From contig NZ_QXFO01000006.1 of NCBI RefSeq assembly GCF_003584105.1, forward strand, positions 62,001 to 126,000: DNA of 64,000 bases. The letters run 5' to 3'. Below, in pieces: positions 38,211-47,627 of this stretch; the stretch's first letter is position 1, and each line of letters begins with the position of its first letter. Source of the DNA: Flagellimonas taeanensis (lineage in GTDB: Bacteria; Bacteroidota; Bacteroidia; Flavobacteriales; Flavobacteriaceae). Both the position numbers and the translations under genes were made by a program. The notes beneath the pieces were generated by a model that saw nothing but the letters and a program-made list of their open reading frames with translations, made no database searches and was not told the DNA's origin.

Positions 38211-39730
38211 TCCAAAGACTTTTTACCACAGTCTTCATTTTGACATATGCCTTGGCCAACGCCCAGGCCAACACGGAAGTCTATCTTTTTGACCTGACTC
38301 TGAAAAGCGGGACCCCGTTATTGTCCAACCCAAAGAACATTTCCAACAATGAAGGGTATGACAACCAACCCTCCTTTTGGGATGATGATACCGTACTGTT
38401 CTCATCCACAAGGGAAGGACAGACGGACATACTCCGGTTCAACATCAACTTGGGCAGCACCACTTCTTGGCTCACCAACACCCCGACCGGAAGCGAATAT
38501 TCCCCCTTAAGGATTCCTGGCAAAAATGCCATCTCTGCCATCCGCCTAGATTTGGACGGGCTGCAACGTTTGTATGAATATGACCTAAAAACGGGCGACT
38601 CAACCCCGATCACCAATCTAAAGATTGGGTACCATGTCTGGTTCAACGACCATATCCTTGTGGCCACAGTCTTGGTGGAAAATCGCATGGACCTGATGGT
38701 CCTCGACATGGAAAAAAACACTACCCGCAGTGTGCAAAAAAATGTGGGCAGATCTCTACACAACATCCCGGGAACCCGGTTGGTGAGCTTTATAGCAAAG
38801 GCCAACAAAACATGGGAAATCAAGTCTTTGGACCCCGAAACGGGCATATCCCAAAAAATTGCGGACACCTATCAAAACCAAGAGGATATATGCTGGTTGG
38901 ACCAGAATAGCATCATTACGGGAGCCGGAAAAACATTACTGGTCATGGATACTGCTTCGGGTCTGGAATGGGAGTCCATTCTGACGTTTCAGCAAGAAGA
39001 AATCAACAACATCAGCCGGATTTCCGTAAACCAAAGCAAAACCCGATTGGCTTTTGTCGCCGATGAATCCCCGGCCATGGTCGTGCAAAGGCAAGTAGAA
39101 GCCTTCAACAAGGAGGATTTAGAAGGTTTCATCTCTTGCTATTCCGATAATGTTCTGGTGCAGCGGTTCCCTAAAGAGACCATGTACCTGGGAAAAACCA
39201 AAATGACAGAAAGTTATGAGCGCTTTTTCGCCAACACCAATAAATCTAGTGTGGAAGTGGTCAAGCGTATCGTCATAGGCAATAAGGTGATAGACGAGGA
39301 AACCACCTTGGTGGATGGTAGAAAAGGACACCAAGTGGCGCTTTACGAAGTGAAGAACGGCCTCATCACCTCCATGACCTTTATTTTTCCGGACCAGCCC
39401 ACTGCCGATACGGAAACCATAGTCCAAGAGCAGTTGGATGCCTATAATGCAAGGGATATCGATGCATTCATGGACACTTATTCGGATAACGTCAAATTGT
39501 ACATGCACCCAGATAAATTGCTGTCTGAGGGAAAAAAAACTATGTCGGCGCAGTATAGGGCATTCTTTGAAAACACCCCTGATCTGCACTGCGATATCAA
39601 GAAAAGGATTGTCATCGGCAACAAAGTGATCGACGAAGAATCCGTGGTCGCCAATGGAACCACCGAGTCTGCCGTGGCCATTTACGAAGTGGAAAATGGA
39701 AAAATCTCAAAAGTCACCTTCATCCAATAA
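38207..39730 (+). CDS. Secreted protein: TolB-like propeller plus two tandem NTF2/SnoaL-like domains
   Basis: A 507-residue exported protein with signal peptide MIQRLFTTVFILTYALANAQA. Residues about 25-285 look like a six-bladed propeller of the WD40/TolB type (NQPSFWDDDTVLFSSTREGQTDILRFN). Two consecutive NTF2-like domains follow, about 287-395 and 400-507. They are clearly duplicated: each starts with Q(V/L)(E/D)A(F/Y)N and contains KRIVIGNKVIDEE. It overlaps otsAB by four bases, so it is made with it, although a link to trehalose is not evident. No catalytic residues are recognised. Confidence 0.82.
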   Translation: MIQRLFTTVFILTYALANAQANTEVYLFDLTLKSGTPLLSNPKNISNNEGYDNQPSFWDDDTVLFSSTREGQTDILRFNINLGSTTSWLTNTPTGSEYSPLRIPGKNAISAIRLDLDGLQRLYEYDLKTGDSTPITNLKIGYHVWFNDHILVATVLVENRMDLMVLDMEKNTTRSVQKNVGRSLHNIPGTRLVSFIAKANKTWEIKSLDPETGISQKIADTYQNQEDICWLDQNSIITGAGKTLLVMDTASGLEWESILTFQQEEINNISRISVNQSKTRLAFVADESPAMVVQRQVEAFNKEDLEGFISCYSDNVLVQRFPKETMYLGKTKMTESYERFFANTNKSSVEVVKRIVIGNKVIDEETTLVDGRKGHQVALYEVKNGLITSMTFIFPDQPTADTETIVQEQLDAYNARDIDAFMDTYSDNVKLYMHPDKLLSEGKKTMSAQYRAFFENTPDLHCDIKKRIVIGNKVIDEESVVANGTTESAVAIYEVENGKISKVTFIQ

Positions 39731-39769
39731 TTTTTTATAGTTTCCCAATTTAAAACCAACCTCTGCATC

Positions 39770-41101
39770 ATGAAGCCTATTTGTACATTACTTCTCTTAC
39801 TCTTTACAACCTTGGGTTTCGCCCAAACCGACCCTCGGATCTATGACATCATTAATTCGGTATCTGCGGAGAGGATTGAAAAAGATGTAACCACCCTGGC
39901 CAATTTTGGCACAAGGCACACCCTGAGCGACACCGTTTCCCAAACCCGGGGCATTGGGGCTGCCAGACGGTGGATAAAATCGGAATTCGAACAGATTTCC
40001 TCCAACTGCAATGACTGCTTGGAAGTTTTCTATCAAAAAGATTTGGTGAAAAAAGGAGACAATGCCCGAATTGTGCACGATGTTTGGGTGGTGAATGTGG
40101 TGGCCATCCAAAGAGGCACCAAATACCCCAACCGATTCATCATCATGAGCGGCGATATCGATTCCCGTGTCAGTGATCCTGCCGATTTCACTTCGGATTC
40201 GCCGGGGGCCAATGACAATGCCAGTGGAATGGCAGGCACCCTAGAAGCGGCACGTGTCCTTTCCAAATACCAATTTGAAAGCAGTATCATCTATGTAGGG
40301 CTATCGGGCGAAGAGCAGGGTCTTTATGGCGGAAAAGGATTGGCGGCCCATGCCAAAGAAAAAGGATGGGACATTGTCGGCATCCTGAACAACGACATGA
40401 TCGGCAACATTACCGGAGTGGATGGCGTGGTCAGCAATAGGGATTTCCGGATTTTCTCAGAACCCGTGCCTCCCACGGAGACCGAACAGCAACGAAATGC
40501 CCGACGGTTTTATGGTGGCGAGGTGGATGGTATTTCCCGTCAACTGGCACGTTATGTCTACCACACCACAAAGACCTATATGCCCGAAATGAACCCCATG
40601 ATGATCTATCGATTGGATCGCTTTGGGCGTGGTGGTCACCACAGACCCTTCAATGATGCCGGGTTTGCTGGCATCCGCATCATGGAGGCCCATGAAAACT
40701 ATACCCAACAGCATCAAGATATCCGTGTGGAAGATGGTATCGCCTATGGCGATGTGTTGGAGCATGTCAATTTTGGGTACGCCAAAAAGCTCACCGCCGT
40801 GAACGCAATCAACCTTGCATCCATTGCTTGGGGCCCTCCAGCTCCGGAAACAGTGGAAATCGGTGGAATCGTGGAGCCCAACGCCAAATTAAGATGGAGC
40901 AAGGTGGATGGTGCCGTGGGATATAAAATCTATTGGAGGGACACTACTTCCCCTACTTGGGACAATTACAGATATGTGGGAGATGTGACCGAGCATACGT
41001 TGGAAGGCATCGTCATTGACAATTTCTTCTTTGGGGTTGCGGCCATTGGACAGGATGGTCATGAAAGTCCCGTTGTTTTTCCCAATAAGATCCTTAGATA
41101 G
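39770..41101 (+). CDS. M28-family metallopeptidase
   Basis: A 443-residue secreted peptidase with signal peptide MKPICTLLLLLFTTLGFAQ. The metal-site motifs are SPGANDNASGMAGTLEAARVL (bridging Asp), GLSGEEQGLYGG (catalytic Glu and ligand Glu), ILNNDMIGNI (Asp) and a late histidine in RIMEAHENYTQQH. The first ligand position is unusual: where the family has GHxDS, this reads SGDIDSRV, with Asp in place of His. The last 90 residues resemble a fibronectin type III domain (KLRWSKVDGAVGYKIYWRD). It heads a run of secreted peptidase and hydrolase genes. Aminopeptidase activity is the family norm. Confidence 0.9.
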   Translation: MKPICTLLLLLFTTLGFAQTDPRIYDIINSVSAERIEKDVTTLANFGTRHTLSDTVSQTRGIGAARRWIKSEFEQISSNCNDCLEVFYQKDLVKKGDNARIVHDVWVVNVVAIQRGTKYPNRFIIMSGDIDSRVSDPADFTSDSPGANDNASGMAGTLEAARVLSKYQFESSIIYVGLSGEEQGLYGGKGLAAHAKEKGWDIVGILNNDMIGNITGVDGVVSNRDFRIFSEPVPPTETEQQRNARRFYGGEVDGISRQLARYVYHTTKTYMPEMNPMMIYRLDRFGRGGHHRPFNDAGFAGIRIMEAHENYTQQHQDIRVEDGIAYGDVLEHVNFGYAKKLTAVNAINLASIAWGPPAPETVEIGGIVEPNAKLRWSKVDGAVGYKIYWRDTTSPTWDNYRYVGDVTEHTLEGIVIDNFFFGVAAIGQDGHESPVVFPNKILR

Positions 41102-41154
41102 AAATATAGCGAAATATCACTTTGAACACCAACTGAAAGCCTTAAAAAACACAC

Positions 41155-42768
41155 ATGAAACACTATTTCATTTTAGCGACATGCCTACTGGGCATGGGAT
41201 TGGCATCCGCCCAGAATTTCACCCGACAGGATACCCTAAGGGGGAGCATAACCCCTGAACGCGAGTGGTGGGACCTGAACTATTACCATCTGAACGTAAC
41301 GGTCGACCCTGCTGAAAAGTTCATTTCGGGCCATAACATTGTTCGCTATAAGGTCTTGGAAAGCGCCAAGGTGCTCCAGATAGACCTTCAGGAACCCATG
41401 CAGATAAGCGCCATCACCCAAGATGGAAAAAAATTGAAATTCACCTCTGAGGGGAATGCACACTTCATCCAATTGAAGAAAAAGCAAGTGCCCGGTGAAT
41501 TCAATGAACTCAAGATTGAATATTCAGGTCATCCCAGAGAAGCTGTAAGGGCCCCATGGGACGGTGGTTTTTCATGGAAACAGGACTCCAATGGCAATCC
41601 CTTCGTGGCCACATCGTGCCAAGGACTGGGCGCCAGTGTCTGGTGGCCCAACAAGGACCACATGTATGACGAAGTGGACAGTATGCGTATCAGTGTGACC
41701 GTTCCCAAAGACCTGATGGATGTATCCAACGGAAAACTGGAAAAGGTGGACGAAATGGGCGATCAAAAAACCTATCACTGGTTTGTGGCCAATCCCATCA
41801 ACAATTACGGAGTGAATGTGAACATTGGCAACTATGTGCATTTTGGAGAAAAGTATGAAGGAGAAAATGGCACTTTGGATGTGGACTACTATGTGCTTCC
41901 CGAGAATCTGGAAAAAGCCAAGATACAATTTGCCCAAGCCCCGATGATGCTCAGGGCCTTTGAACATTGGTTCGGCCCCTACCCTTTTTATGAGGATGGC
42001 TTCAAACTGGTAGAGGTGCCCTACTTGGGCATGGAACACCAAAGCTCCGTCACCTATGGCAACCAATACGGAAATGGATATTTGGGCAGGGACCTGTCCG
42101 GGACGGGCTGGGGGCTCAAATTTGACTTCATCATCATACACGAAGCGGGCCATGAATGGTTTGCCAATAACATCACCTACAAAGACATTGCCGATATGTG
42201 GGTACACGAAGGGTTCACTGCCTACTCCGAAAACCTGTATCTGGACTACCATTTTGGAAGAAAAGCTTCTGCGGAGTATGTTGTGGGCACACGGGCCAAC
42301 ATTCAAAATGACAGACCGATCATAGGTCCTTATGGCGTGAACCGAGGAGGTTCTGGCGACATGTACTACAAAGGGGCCAATATCCTGCACACCTTGCGCC
42401 AACTGGTGGAAGATGATGAACAATGGAGACAGGTCCTTCGCGGACTCAACAAAGATTTTTACCATCAAACGGTGACCACAGGACAGATTGAGGACTACAT
42501 CAGCAAAAAAACAGGTAAAGACCTCTCGGCATTTTTCAACCAATACCTGCGTACCACCATGATTCCCAAATTGGAATATCAGTTGGGAGATGGCACCATC
42601 AAGTATCGGTATGTGGATGTCGTGGAAGATTTTGATATGCCCGTCCGTGTTTTTGTCGATGGAAAGGAAAAATGGTTGTTCCCCAGTGCGGAATGGAAAA
42701 CGGAAGCCATGGACAGCACAGAGCTGAAGTTTGACAAGAATTTTTATATAGAGACCCAAAAAGTCTGA
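41155..42768 (+). CDS. M1-family zinc metallopeptidase
   Basis: A 537-residue exported aminopeptidase-like enzyme with signal peptide MKHYFILATCLLGMGLASAQ. The beta-sandwich N-domain is followed by the exopeptidase motif in the form LGMEHQSSVTYGN near 296 (GxMEN variant). The zinc site IIHEAGHEWFANNITYKDIADMWVHEGFTAYSE comes near 330, complete with both histidines and the distal glutamate. The usual C-terminal helical domain of long M1 enzymes is absent or very short, which is a known compact form. The YdeI-like gene starts two bases after its stop. Confidence 0.93.
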   Translation: MKHYFILATCLLGMGLASAQNFTRQDTLRGSITPEREWWDLNYYHLNVTVDPAEKFISGHNIVRYKVLESAKVLQIDLQEPMQISAITQDGKKLKFTSEGNAHFIQLKKKQVPGEFNELKIEYSGHPREAVRAPWDGGFSWKQDSNGNPFVATSCQGLGASVWWPNKDHMYDEVDSMRISVTVPKDLMDVSNGKLEKVDEMGDQKTYHWFVANPINNYGVNVNIGNYVHFGEKYEGENGTLDVDYYVLPENLEKAKIQFAQAPMMLRAFEHWFGPYPFYEDGFKLVEVPYLGMEHQSSVTYGNQYGNGYLGRDLSGTGWGLKFDFIIIHEAGHEWFANNITYKDIADMWVHEGFTAYSENLYLDYHFGRKASAEYVVGTRANIQNDRPIIGPYGVNRGGSGDMYYKGANILHTLRQLVEDDEQWRQVLRGLNKDFYHQTVTTGQIEDYISKKTGKDLSAFFNQYLRTTMIPKLEYQLGDGTIKYRYVDVVEDFDMPVRVFVDGKEKWLFPSAEWKTEAMDSTELKFDKNFYIETQKV

Positions 42769-42769
42769 T

Positions 42770-43339
42770 TTGGAAAAACACCCTGAACATTACTTTAAAA
42801 ATGATGCCGAGTGGCGCGAGTGGCTACATGAGAACCATTCCACCTATACCGGTGTCTATCTTATCTTCTATAAGGTGGACCATCATAAGAAAAGTATGCG
42901 ATGGGAAGAAGCCGTGAGGGTCGCGCTTTGCTATGGGTGGATTGACAGCACCGTAAAAAGCCTTGGGGACGGGAGAAGAAGACAGTATTTCTGCCCCAGA
43001 AAGCCCAAAAGCACGTGGAGTAAAGTGAACAAAGACCACATCAAGGAACTGGAAGCCGATGGGTTGTTGCACCAAAGTGGTGTGCAAGCCATTGAACTGG
43101 CCAAAGAGAACGGTTCTTGGACAGAACTGGACGATGTGGAAAACGGCGTGGTCCCTAAAGACCTGCAAAAAGCATTCAATAAAAACAAGGCAGCCCTCAA
43201 TAACTTCCAAGGTTTTACCCCTGGGCAACAAAAAGGCTACCTCTATTGGTTGAACCAGGCCAAACGGGAAGAAACACGGGAAAAACGAATCCAAGAAATC
43301 GTGGAACTCTCTGAAAAAAATATAAAATATAGAAACTAA
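42770..43339 (+). CDS. YdeI/OmpD-associated family protein
   Basis: A 189-residue protein of the YdeI family, linked to antimicrobial peptide resistance in Salmonella and of unclear mechanism. Family marks are EWREWLHENHSTYTGVYLIFYKV, EEAVRVALCYGWIDSTVKSLG, RQYFCPRKPKSTWSKVNKDHI and the C-terminal FTPGQQKGYLYWLNQAKREETREKRI. The start is TTG, two bases after the M1 stop; the next methionine would remove the first conserved block, so TTG is preferred. It has no signal peptide although it stands among secreted enzymes. The amidohydrolase gene overlaps its stop by one base. Confidence 0.9.
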   Translation: MEKHPEHYFKNDAEWREWLHENHSTYTGVYLIFYKVDHHKKSMRWEEAVRVALCYGWIDSTVKSLGDGRRRQYFCPRKPKSTWSKVNKDHIKELEADGLLHQSGVQAIELAKENGSWTELDDVENGVVPKDLQKAFNKNKAALNNFQGFTPGQQKGYLYWLNQAKREETREKRIQEIVELSEKNIKYRN

Positions 43340-44769
43340 TGACCCCCATGAAGACCAACCCCGCACTATATTGTTTTGCACTATTGATCCTATTGTCGAC
43401 CGCCTGCCAAACCGAGAACAAGGAAAAAGTGGACCTGGCCATCACGAATGCCAATGTCATCCATTTGGAAACGGGAGAGGTCGAGGTTCAGGACATCTAT
43501 ATCTTGAACGGCAAGATCAAAGCCATCAAAACAGCAAAAAGTGAGCAAGCCTTTGAAGTTGATTCCACCATCGATGCAACAGGAAAATACGTATTGCCTG
43601 GTTTTTGGGACAACCACATCCATTTGAGGGGCGGCGATTCCCTCATAGCCAACAATAAGAACTTCCTAAAGCTCTTTATCGCCAATGGTGTCACCACGGT
43701 GCGCGATGCGGGAGGTGACCTTACCCCTTCCGTTATGGATTGGAAATCACAGATTGCAGAGGAAAAGTTGGTAGGCCCCACCATTTTCACCGCCGGGCCC
43801 AAAATTGACGGCCCCAATTCCTCTTGGGCAGGTTCGCTGGAAGTCCAATCCGATGAGGATGTACAAAATGCCCTGGATTCCTTGGAAAAATTGCAGGTGG
43901 ATTTTGTAAAGCTCTACGACAGCAGGATTTCTGCGGAAAACTACCTCAAATCCATTGAAGGTGCCAAGGAAAGAGGTCTGGTCGTATCGGGGCACATGCC
44001 CTTTACCGTAACCTTGGGCGAAACCATCGAAGCTGGGATGGACGGTATCGAGCATCTCTACTACATCATGAAAGGCTGCGCCAGCAACGAAGAGGAGGTC
44101 ACCGAAAAAATGAAGACGGGGGAAATGGGGTTTTGGGGCGCCATGCCTGCCCTTATGGATGCTTACACGGATAGTGTTGCGCAAAATACCTTTAACCAGT
44201 TGAAAGAGAACCATGTTTTTGTAGTGCCTACCCTCCATATTGGAAAAACCCTGAGCTATTTGGATGAAGTGGACCATTCCAACGACCCTTACTTGAAATA
44301 CATGGGCAGAGGTCTCGTAAAAACCTACGAGGGAAGGATCAGAGGCGCCCTGAATGCCTCCGAGGAAACACGGGAAAGCCGAAAACAATTGGATGCCTTT
44401 TTCGGGAAATTGGCCAAATCCCTCGATACGGCCGGCGTGTCCTTGCTCGCAGGCTCTGATTGTGGTGCCTTCAACTCCTATGTCTACCCCGGAGTTTCAC
44501 TGCACAAGGAACTGGAAGCCATGGTGGCCAACTGTATTTCCCCATTGGACGCTTTGCGCACATCCGCTTATCACGGAGCCCAATTTTTGAAACAGACCGA
44601 AGATTATGGTGGCATTTCCGAAGGAAAGGTCTCCGATCTTGTTATTCTGGAGGGGAATCCGTTGGAAGATATCACCCAGACCCAAAAGCAATATTCCGTG
44701 GTCAAGGGGACCCAAGTATTTTCCAAGGAGCAGTTACAACAGCTTCTGGACAGCGCTACCCTAGAATAA
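43339..44769 (+). CDS. Amidohydrolase-family lipoprotein
   Basis: A 476-residue lipoprotein hydrolase. The signal peptide ends LILLSTAC; the start overlaps the preceding stop as TAATG, and an ATG three codons later is an alternative. Metal motifs: VLPGFWDNHIHLRGGD (HxH) near 88, VDFVKLYDSRI (Lys) near 190, VVSGHMPFTV and GIEHLYYI (histidines), and LLAGSDCGAFNSYVYPGVSLHKELE (Asp) near 370. It resembles the amidohydrolase at 2686 but lacks its long N-terminal extension. Substrate unknown; peptidase context nearby suggests dipeptides or related amides. Confidence 0.9.
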   Translation: MTPMKTNPALYCFALLILLSTACQTENKEKVDLAITNANVIHLETGEVEVQDIYILNGKIKAIKTAKSEQAFEVDSTIDATGKYVLPGFWDNHIHLRGGDSLIANNKNFLKLFIANGVTTVRDAGGDLTPSVMDWKSQIAEEKLVGPTIFTAGPKIDGPNSSWAGSLEVQSDEDVQNALDSLEKLQVDFVKLYDSRISAENYLKSIEGAKERGLVVSGHMPFTVTLGETIEAGMDGIEHLYYIMKGCASNEEEVTEKMKTGEMGFWGAMPALMDAYTDSVAQNTFNQLKENHVFVVPTLHIGKTLSYLDEVDHSNDPYLKYMGRGLVKTYEGRIRGALNASEETRESRKQLDAFFGKLAKSLDTAGVSLLAGSDCGAFNSYVYPGVSLHKELEAMVANCISPLDALRTSAYHGAQFLKQTEDYGGISEGKVSDLVILEGNPLEDITQTQKQYSVVKGTQVFSKEQLQQLLDSATLE

Positions 44770-44940
44770 CGTTTTGTTCCGAAGGGCATCCATCAGAATC
44801 CTGTTGCGCACAAACATACCTTAATACTGTTTTTGGTATCTTTAGAAAAACTAAACAACGTGTAAAATGAGAACCACGCTCCCCTGTACTGATATTTTCA
44901 GGTCAGTTTTCCTTTTTCCAACAAAATCAACTGAAGCAAA

Positions 44941-46863
44941 ATGAAAAAATTAACAATCATTGCCCTTGTGTCCCTGGTCTGGGCCTGCAAGGAAGAAAAA
45001 AAAGAACCGTCCATAGCGGAAACCATGCAGACCTACACCATTGCCCAGATGATGGACAATGAGGCCATCAGCGGAGGAAGCTTCTCTCCGGACAAAAGCA
45101 AATTGCTGATTTCGAGCAACCGTTCTGGAATCTATAACATGTACACCGTTCCGGCTTCGGGCGGGGATATGTTGCCAGTGACCCAATCTGACAGTTCGTC
45201 CGTCTTTTCCATTTCCTATTTTCCAAAAGATGAGCGCATGCTGTTCCGAATGGACAACAATGGGGATGAAATCTACCACATCTATATGCGGGAGACCGAT
45301 GGCAGCCACAAAGACCTGACACCGGACGAAGGGGCGCGATCATTGTTCTACGATTGGGCAACCGACGATACCTCCTTTTTCTATGCCTCTAACAAAAGGG
45401 ACAATCGGTTCATGGACCTCTATGAAATGGACCTAGAAACTATGGCTCCCACCATGATCTATCAAAACGATGCTGGATATGACATCAATGTCATTTCTCC
45501 GGACGAAAAATATGTGGCGCTCAGCAAATCCATCAACACCAATGATAGTGACCTGTTCCTGTACAATCTGGAAACCAAGGAACTCACCAAGATCAACAAA
45601 AACCAAAGTGGCAATAGCGGACAGGATTTTTCGCCCGATGGCAGTGCTCTCTACTACACCACTGATGATGGAAATGAATTTTCTTATTTGATGAAGTACA
45701 AATTGGATGATGGTTCCTATGAAAAGGCCATGGAACGGGATTGGGACATTGTCGGAATCGGTTTTACCGATAACGGAACCTACCAAGTGACGTACATCAA
45801 CGAGGATGCCAAAAACACCATAGAAGTAATGGAAGTGGCTACGGGAAAAAACATAGAACTTCCCAAAATAGAGAATATGGAAGTCACCAGTGTCGCCTTT
45901 TCAGATGATGAAAAGATGATGCGTTTCTACGCAGGTGGCTCACACACTCCCTCCAATCTATACGTGTACAACTTGGAGACCAAGGAACAGAAACAACTTA
46001 CGGATGTCCTGAATCCCGAAATACAGGGCCAAGACCTCGTCAAAGCAGAGGTGATCCGTTACAAATCCTTTGATGGGGTGGAAATCCCGGCCATTTATTA
46101 CAAGCCCCATCAAGCTTCCGAAGAAAACCCTGTACCGGCCTTGGTATGGGTACATGGTGGTCCAGGTGGGCAATCGCGACAAAATTTCAGTGCCTTTATC
46201 CAATATTTGGTGAACCACGGCTATGCCGTATTGGCCGTGAACAACCGTGGAAGTAGTGGATATGGAAAAACGTTCTACCAAATGGATGACCTCAACCATG
46301 GAGACAAAGACCTCAAGGATTGTGTGGAGGGCAAAAATTGGTTGGCCCAACAACCGGACATCGATGGCGAGAAGATCGGTATCATCGGAGGATCGTATGG
46401 TGGTTACATGACCATGGCTGCCCTCACCTATGCGCCGGAAGAGTTTGATGTGGGCGTAAACCTGTTCGGGGTGACCAACTGGATGAGGACCCTAAAAAGC
46501 ATTCCACCGTGGTGGGAATCCTTCAAAGATGCTCTCTACAAGGAACTGGGAGACCCCTATAGTGCGGATTCTGTGCGGCTGAAGCAGATTTCTCCGCTTT
46601 TCCACACGGACAAGGTGACCAAACCGCTCATTGTGCTCCAAGGCTCCCAAGACCCAAGGGTTCTCCAGGTCGAATCCGATGAAATAGTGGCCGGGGTTCG
46701 CAAAAATGGAGTGCCCGTGGAGTATGTGCTTTTTGAGGACGAAGGGCATGGATTTGTGAAAAAAGAGAACCAAATAGAAGCGTACAGCAAAATATTGGAG
46801 TTTTTGGATGTGTACCTAAAAAAAGAAGAACAAGGTACACCAATTAAAGATGGAAGTTTATGA
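44941..46863 (+). CDS. S9-family prolyl oligopeptidase-like lipoprotein
   Basis: A 640-residue exported serine peptidase. MKKLTIIALVSLVWAC is a lipoprotein signal with Cys16. Residues about 35-370 form a propeller of TolB/WD40-like blades. The alpha/beta hydrolase domain holds the oxyanion region WVHGGPGGQSRQ near 401, the nucleophile serine in IIGGSYGGYMTM near 484, the aspartate in LQGSQDPRV near 565 and the histidine in FEDEGHGF near 600. It is typical of dipeptidyl peptidase or acylaminoacyl peptidase relatives. The next gene overlaps by four bases. Confidence 0.93.
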   Translation: MKKLTIIALVSLVWACKEEKKEPSIAETMQTYTIAQMMDNEAISGGSFSPDKSKLLISSNRSGIYNMYTVPASGGDMLPVTQSDSSSVFSISYFPKDERMLFRMDNNGDEIYHIYMRETDGSHKDLTPDEGARSLFYDWATDDTSFFYASNKRDNRFMDLYEMDLETMAPTMIYQNDAGYDINVISPDEKYVALSKSINTNDSDLFLYNLETKELTKINKNQSGNSGQDFSPDGSALYYTTDDGNEFSYLMKYKLDDGSYEKAMERDWDIVGIGFTDNGTYQVTYINEDAKNTIEVMEVATGKNIELPKIENMEVTSVAFSDDEKMMRFYAGGSHTPSNLYVYNLETKEQKQLTDVLNPEIQGQDLVKAEVIRYKSFDGVEIPAIYYKPHQASEENPVPALVWVHGGPGGQSRQNFSAFIQYLVNHGYAVLAVNNRGSSGYGKTFYQMDDLNHGDKDLKDCVEGKNWLAQQPDIDGEKIGIIGGSYGGYMTMAALTYAPEEFDVGVNLFGVTNWMRTLKSIPPWWESFKDALYKELGDPYSADSVRLKQISPLFHTDKVTKPLIVLQGSQDPRVLQVESDEIVAGVRKNGVPVEYVLFEDEGHGFVKKENQIEAYSKILEFLDVYLKKEEQGTPIKDGSL

Positions 46864-47552
46864 TCAAAAAAATAGTGCCCCTATTCGTATTGTTTGTATC
46901 GATGGTTTCAAATGCCCAACAACCCGGAGAGGATAAATGGGGAGCTTGGTACATGTACTTTGGCACCAACAAGGTTTCCGAGCGGCTCAGTATACATACC
47001 GAGGCACAGGCCCGGTATTATGAGACCACCAACAATTTCAATCAATTGCTCTTGCGCACAGGGCTCAATTACCACATCGACCCCAGTGCCATAGCCACCT
47101 TGGGTTATGGTTATATCGATACTGACAACTCCTTTGGGGAAATACCCGGTGAGGTCAACAGTATAGAGCACCGGATCTTTGAACAGTTTATTCTAAAGAA
47201 TAAGGTATGGGAATTACTTTTTGAGCACCGCTACCGTTTGGAGCAACGCTTTTTGGATTTTGGTGATGCCACGGACACACAGCACAGGGCCCGCTATCGT
47301 ATACAGATGGCCCTCCCCCTCACCAATACCTTCTACCTGAACTTTTATGATGAGTTGTTCATCAACCTTCAAGACGACCTTTTCGGGCAGAACCGACTCT
47401 ATGCGGCTGTTGGTGTGAACGTTACGGAGAACAGCAGTGTACAATTGGGATACATGCGCAACCAGTTCCCCAATGCCGTATATGATCGCTTGCAGGTCGC
47501 CGTGTTCTACAATCCTGACCTTAGGGGACTTTTCAACAAAAAGAAGTCATAA
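46860..47552 (+). CDS. DUF2490 outer-membrane protein
   Basis: A 230-residue protein of the DUF2490 family, with a signal peptide MIKKIVPLFVLFVSMVSNAQ and alternating beta-strand pattern suggesting a small barrel (SERLSIHTEAQARYYETTNNFNQLLLRTGLNY). The end VFYNPDLRGLFNKKKS lacks the strong C-terminal phenylalanine of many barrels. It overlaps the S9 peptidase gene by ATGA, so they are coupled. Function unknown. Confidence 0.85.
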   Translation: MIKKIVPLFVLFVSMVSNAQQPGEDKWGAWYMYFGTNKVSERLSIHTEAQARYYETTNNFNQLLLRTGLNYHIDPSAIATLGYGYIDTDNSFGEIPGEVNSIEHRIFEQFILKNKVWELLFEHRYRLEQRFLDFGDATDTQHRARYRIQMALPLTNTFYLNFYDELFINLQDDLFGQNRLYAAVGVNVTENSSVQLGYMRNQFPNAVYDRLQVAVFYNPDLRGLFNKKKS

Positions 47553-47627
47553 AAAATACTATGGACAAAAGGGTTGACACCTCCCTAAATAATGAGTAAC
47601 TTAGTCATGAACCTAAAAATTCTTACA

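Noticed and set aside
41572..42759. A 395-codon open frame antisense to the M1 peptidase gene
   Set aside because: It mirrors codon bias of the real gene; the plus strand encodes a complete M1 enzyme with its zinc site, and the antisense product resembles no family.
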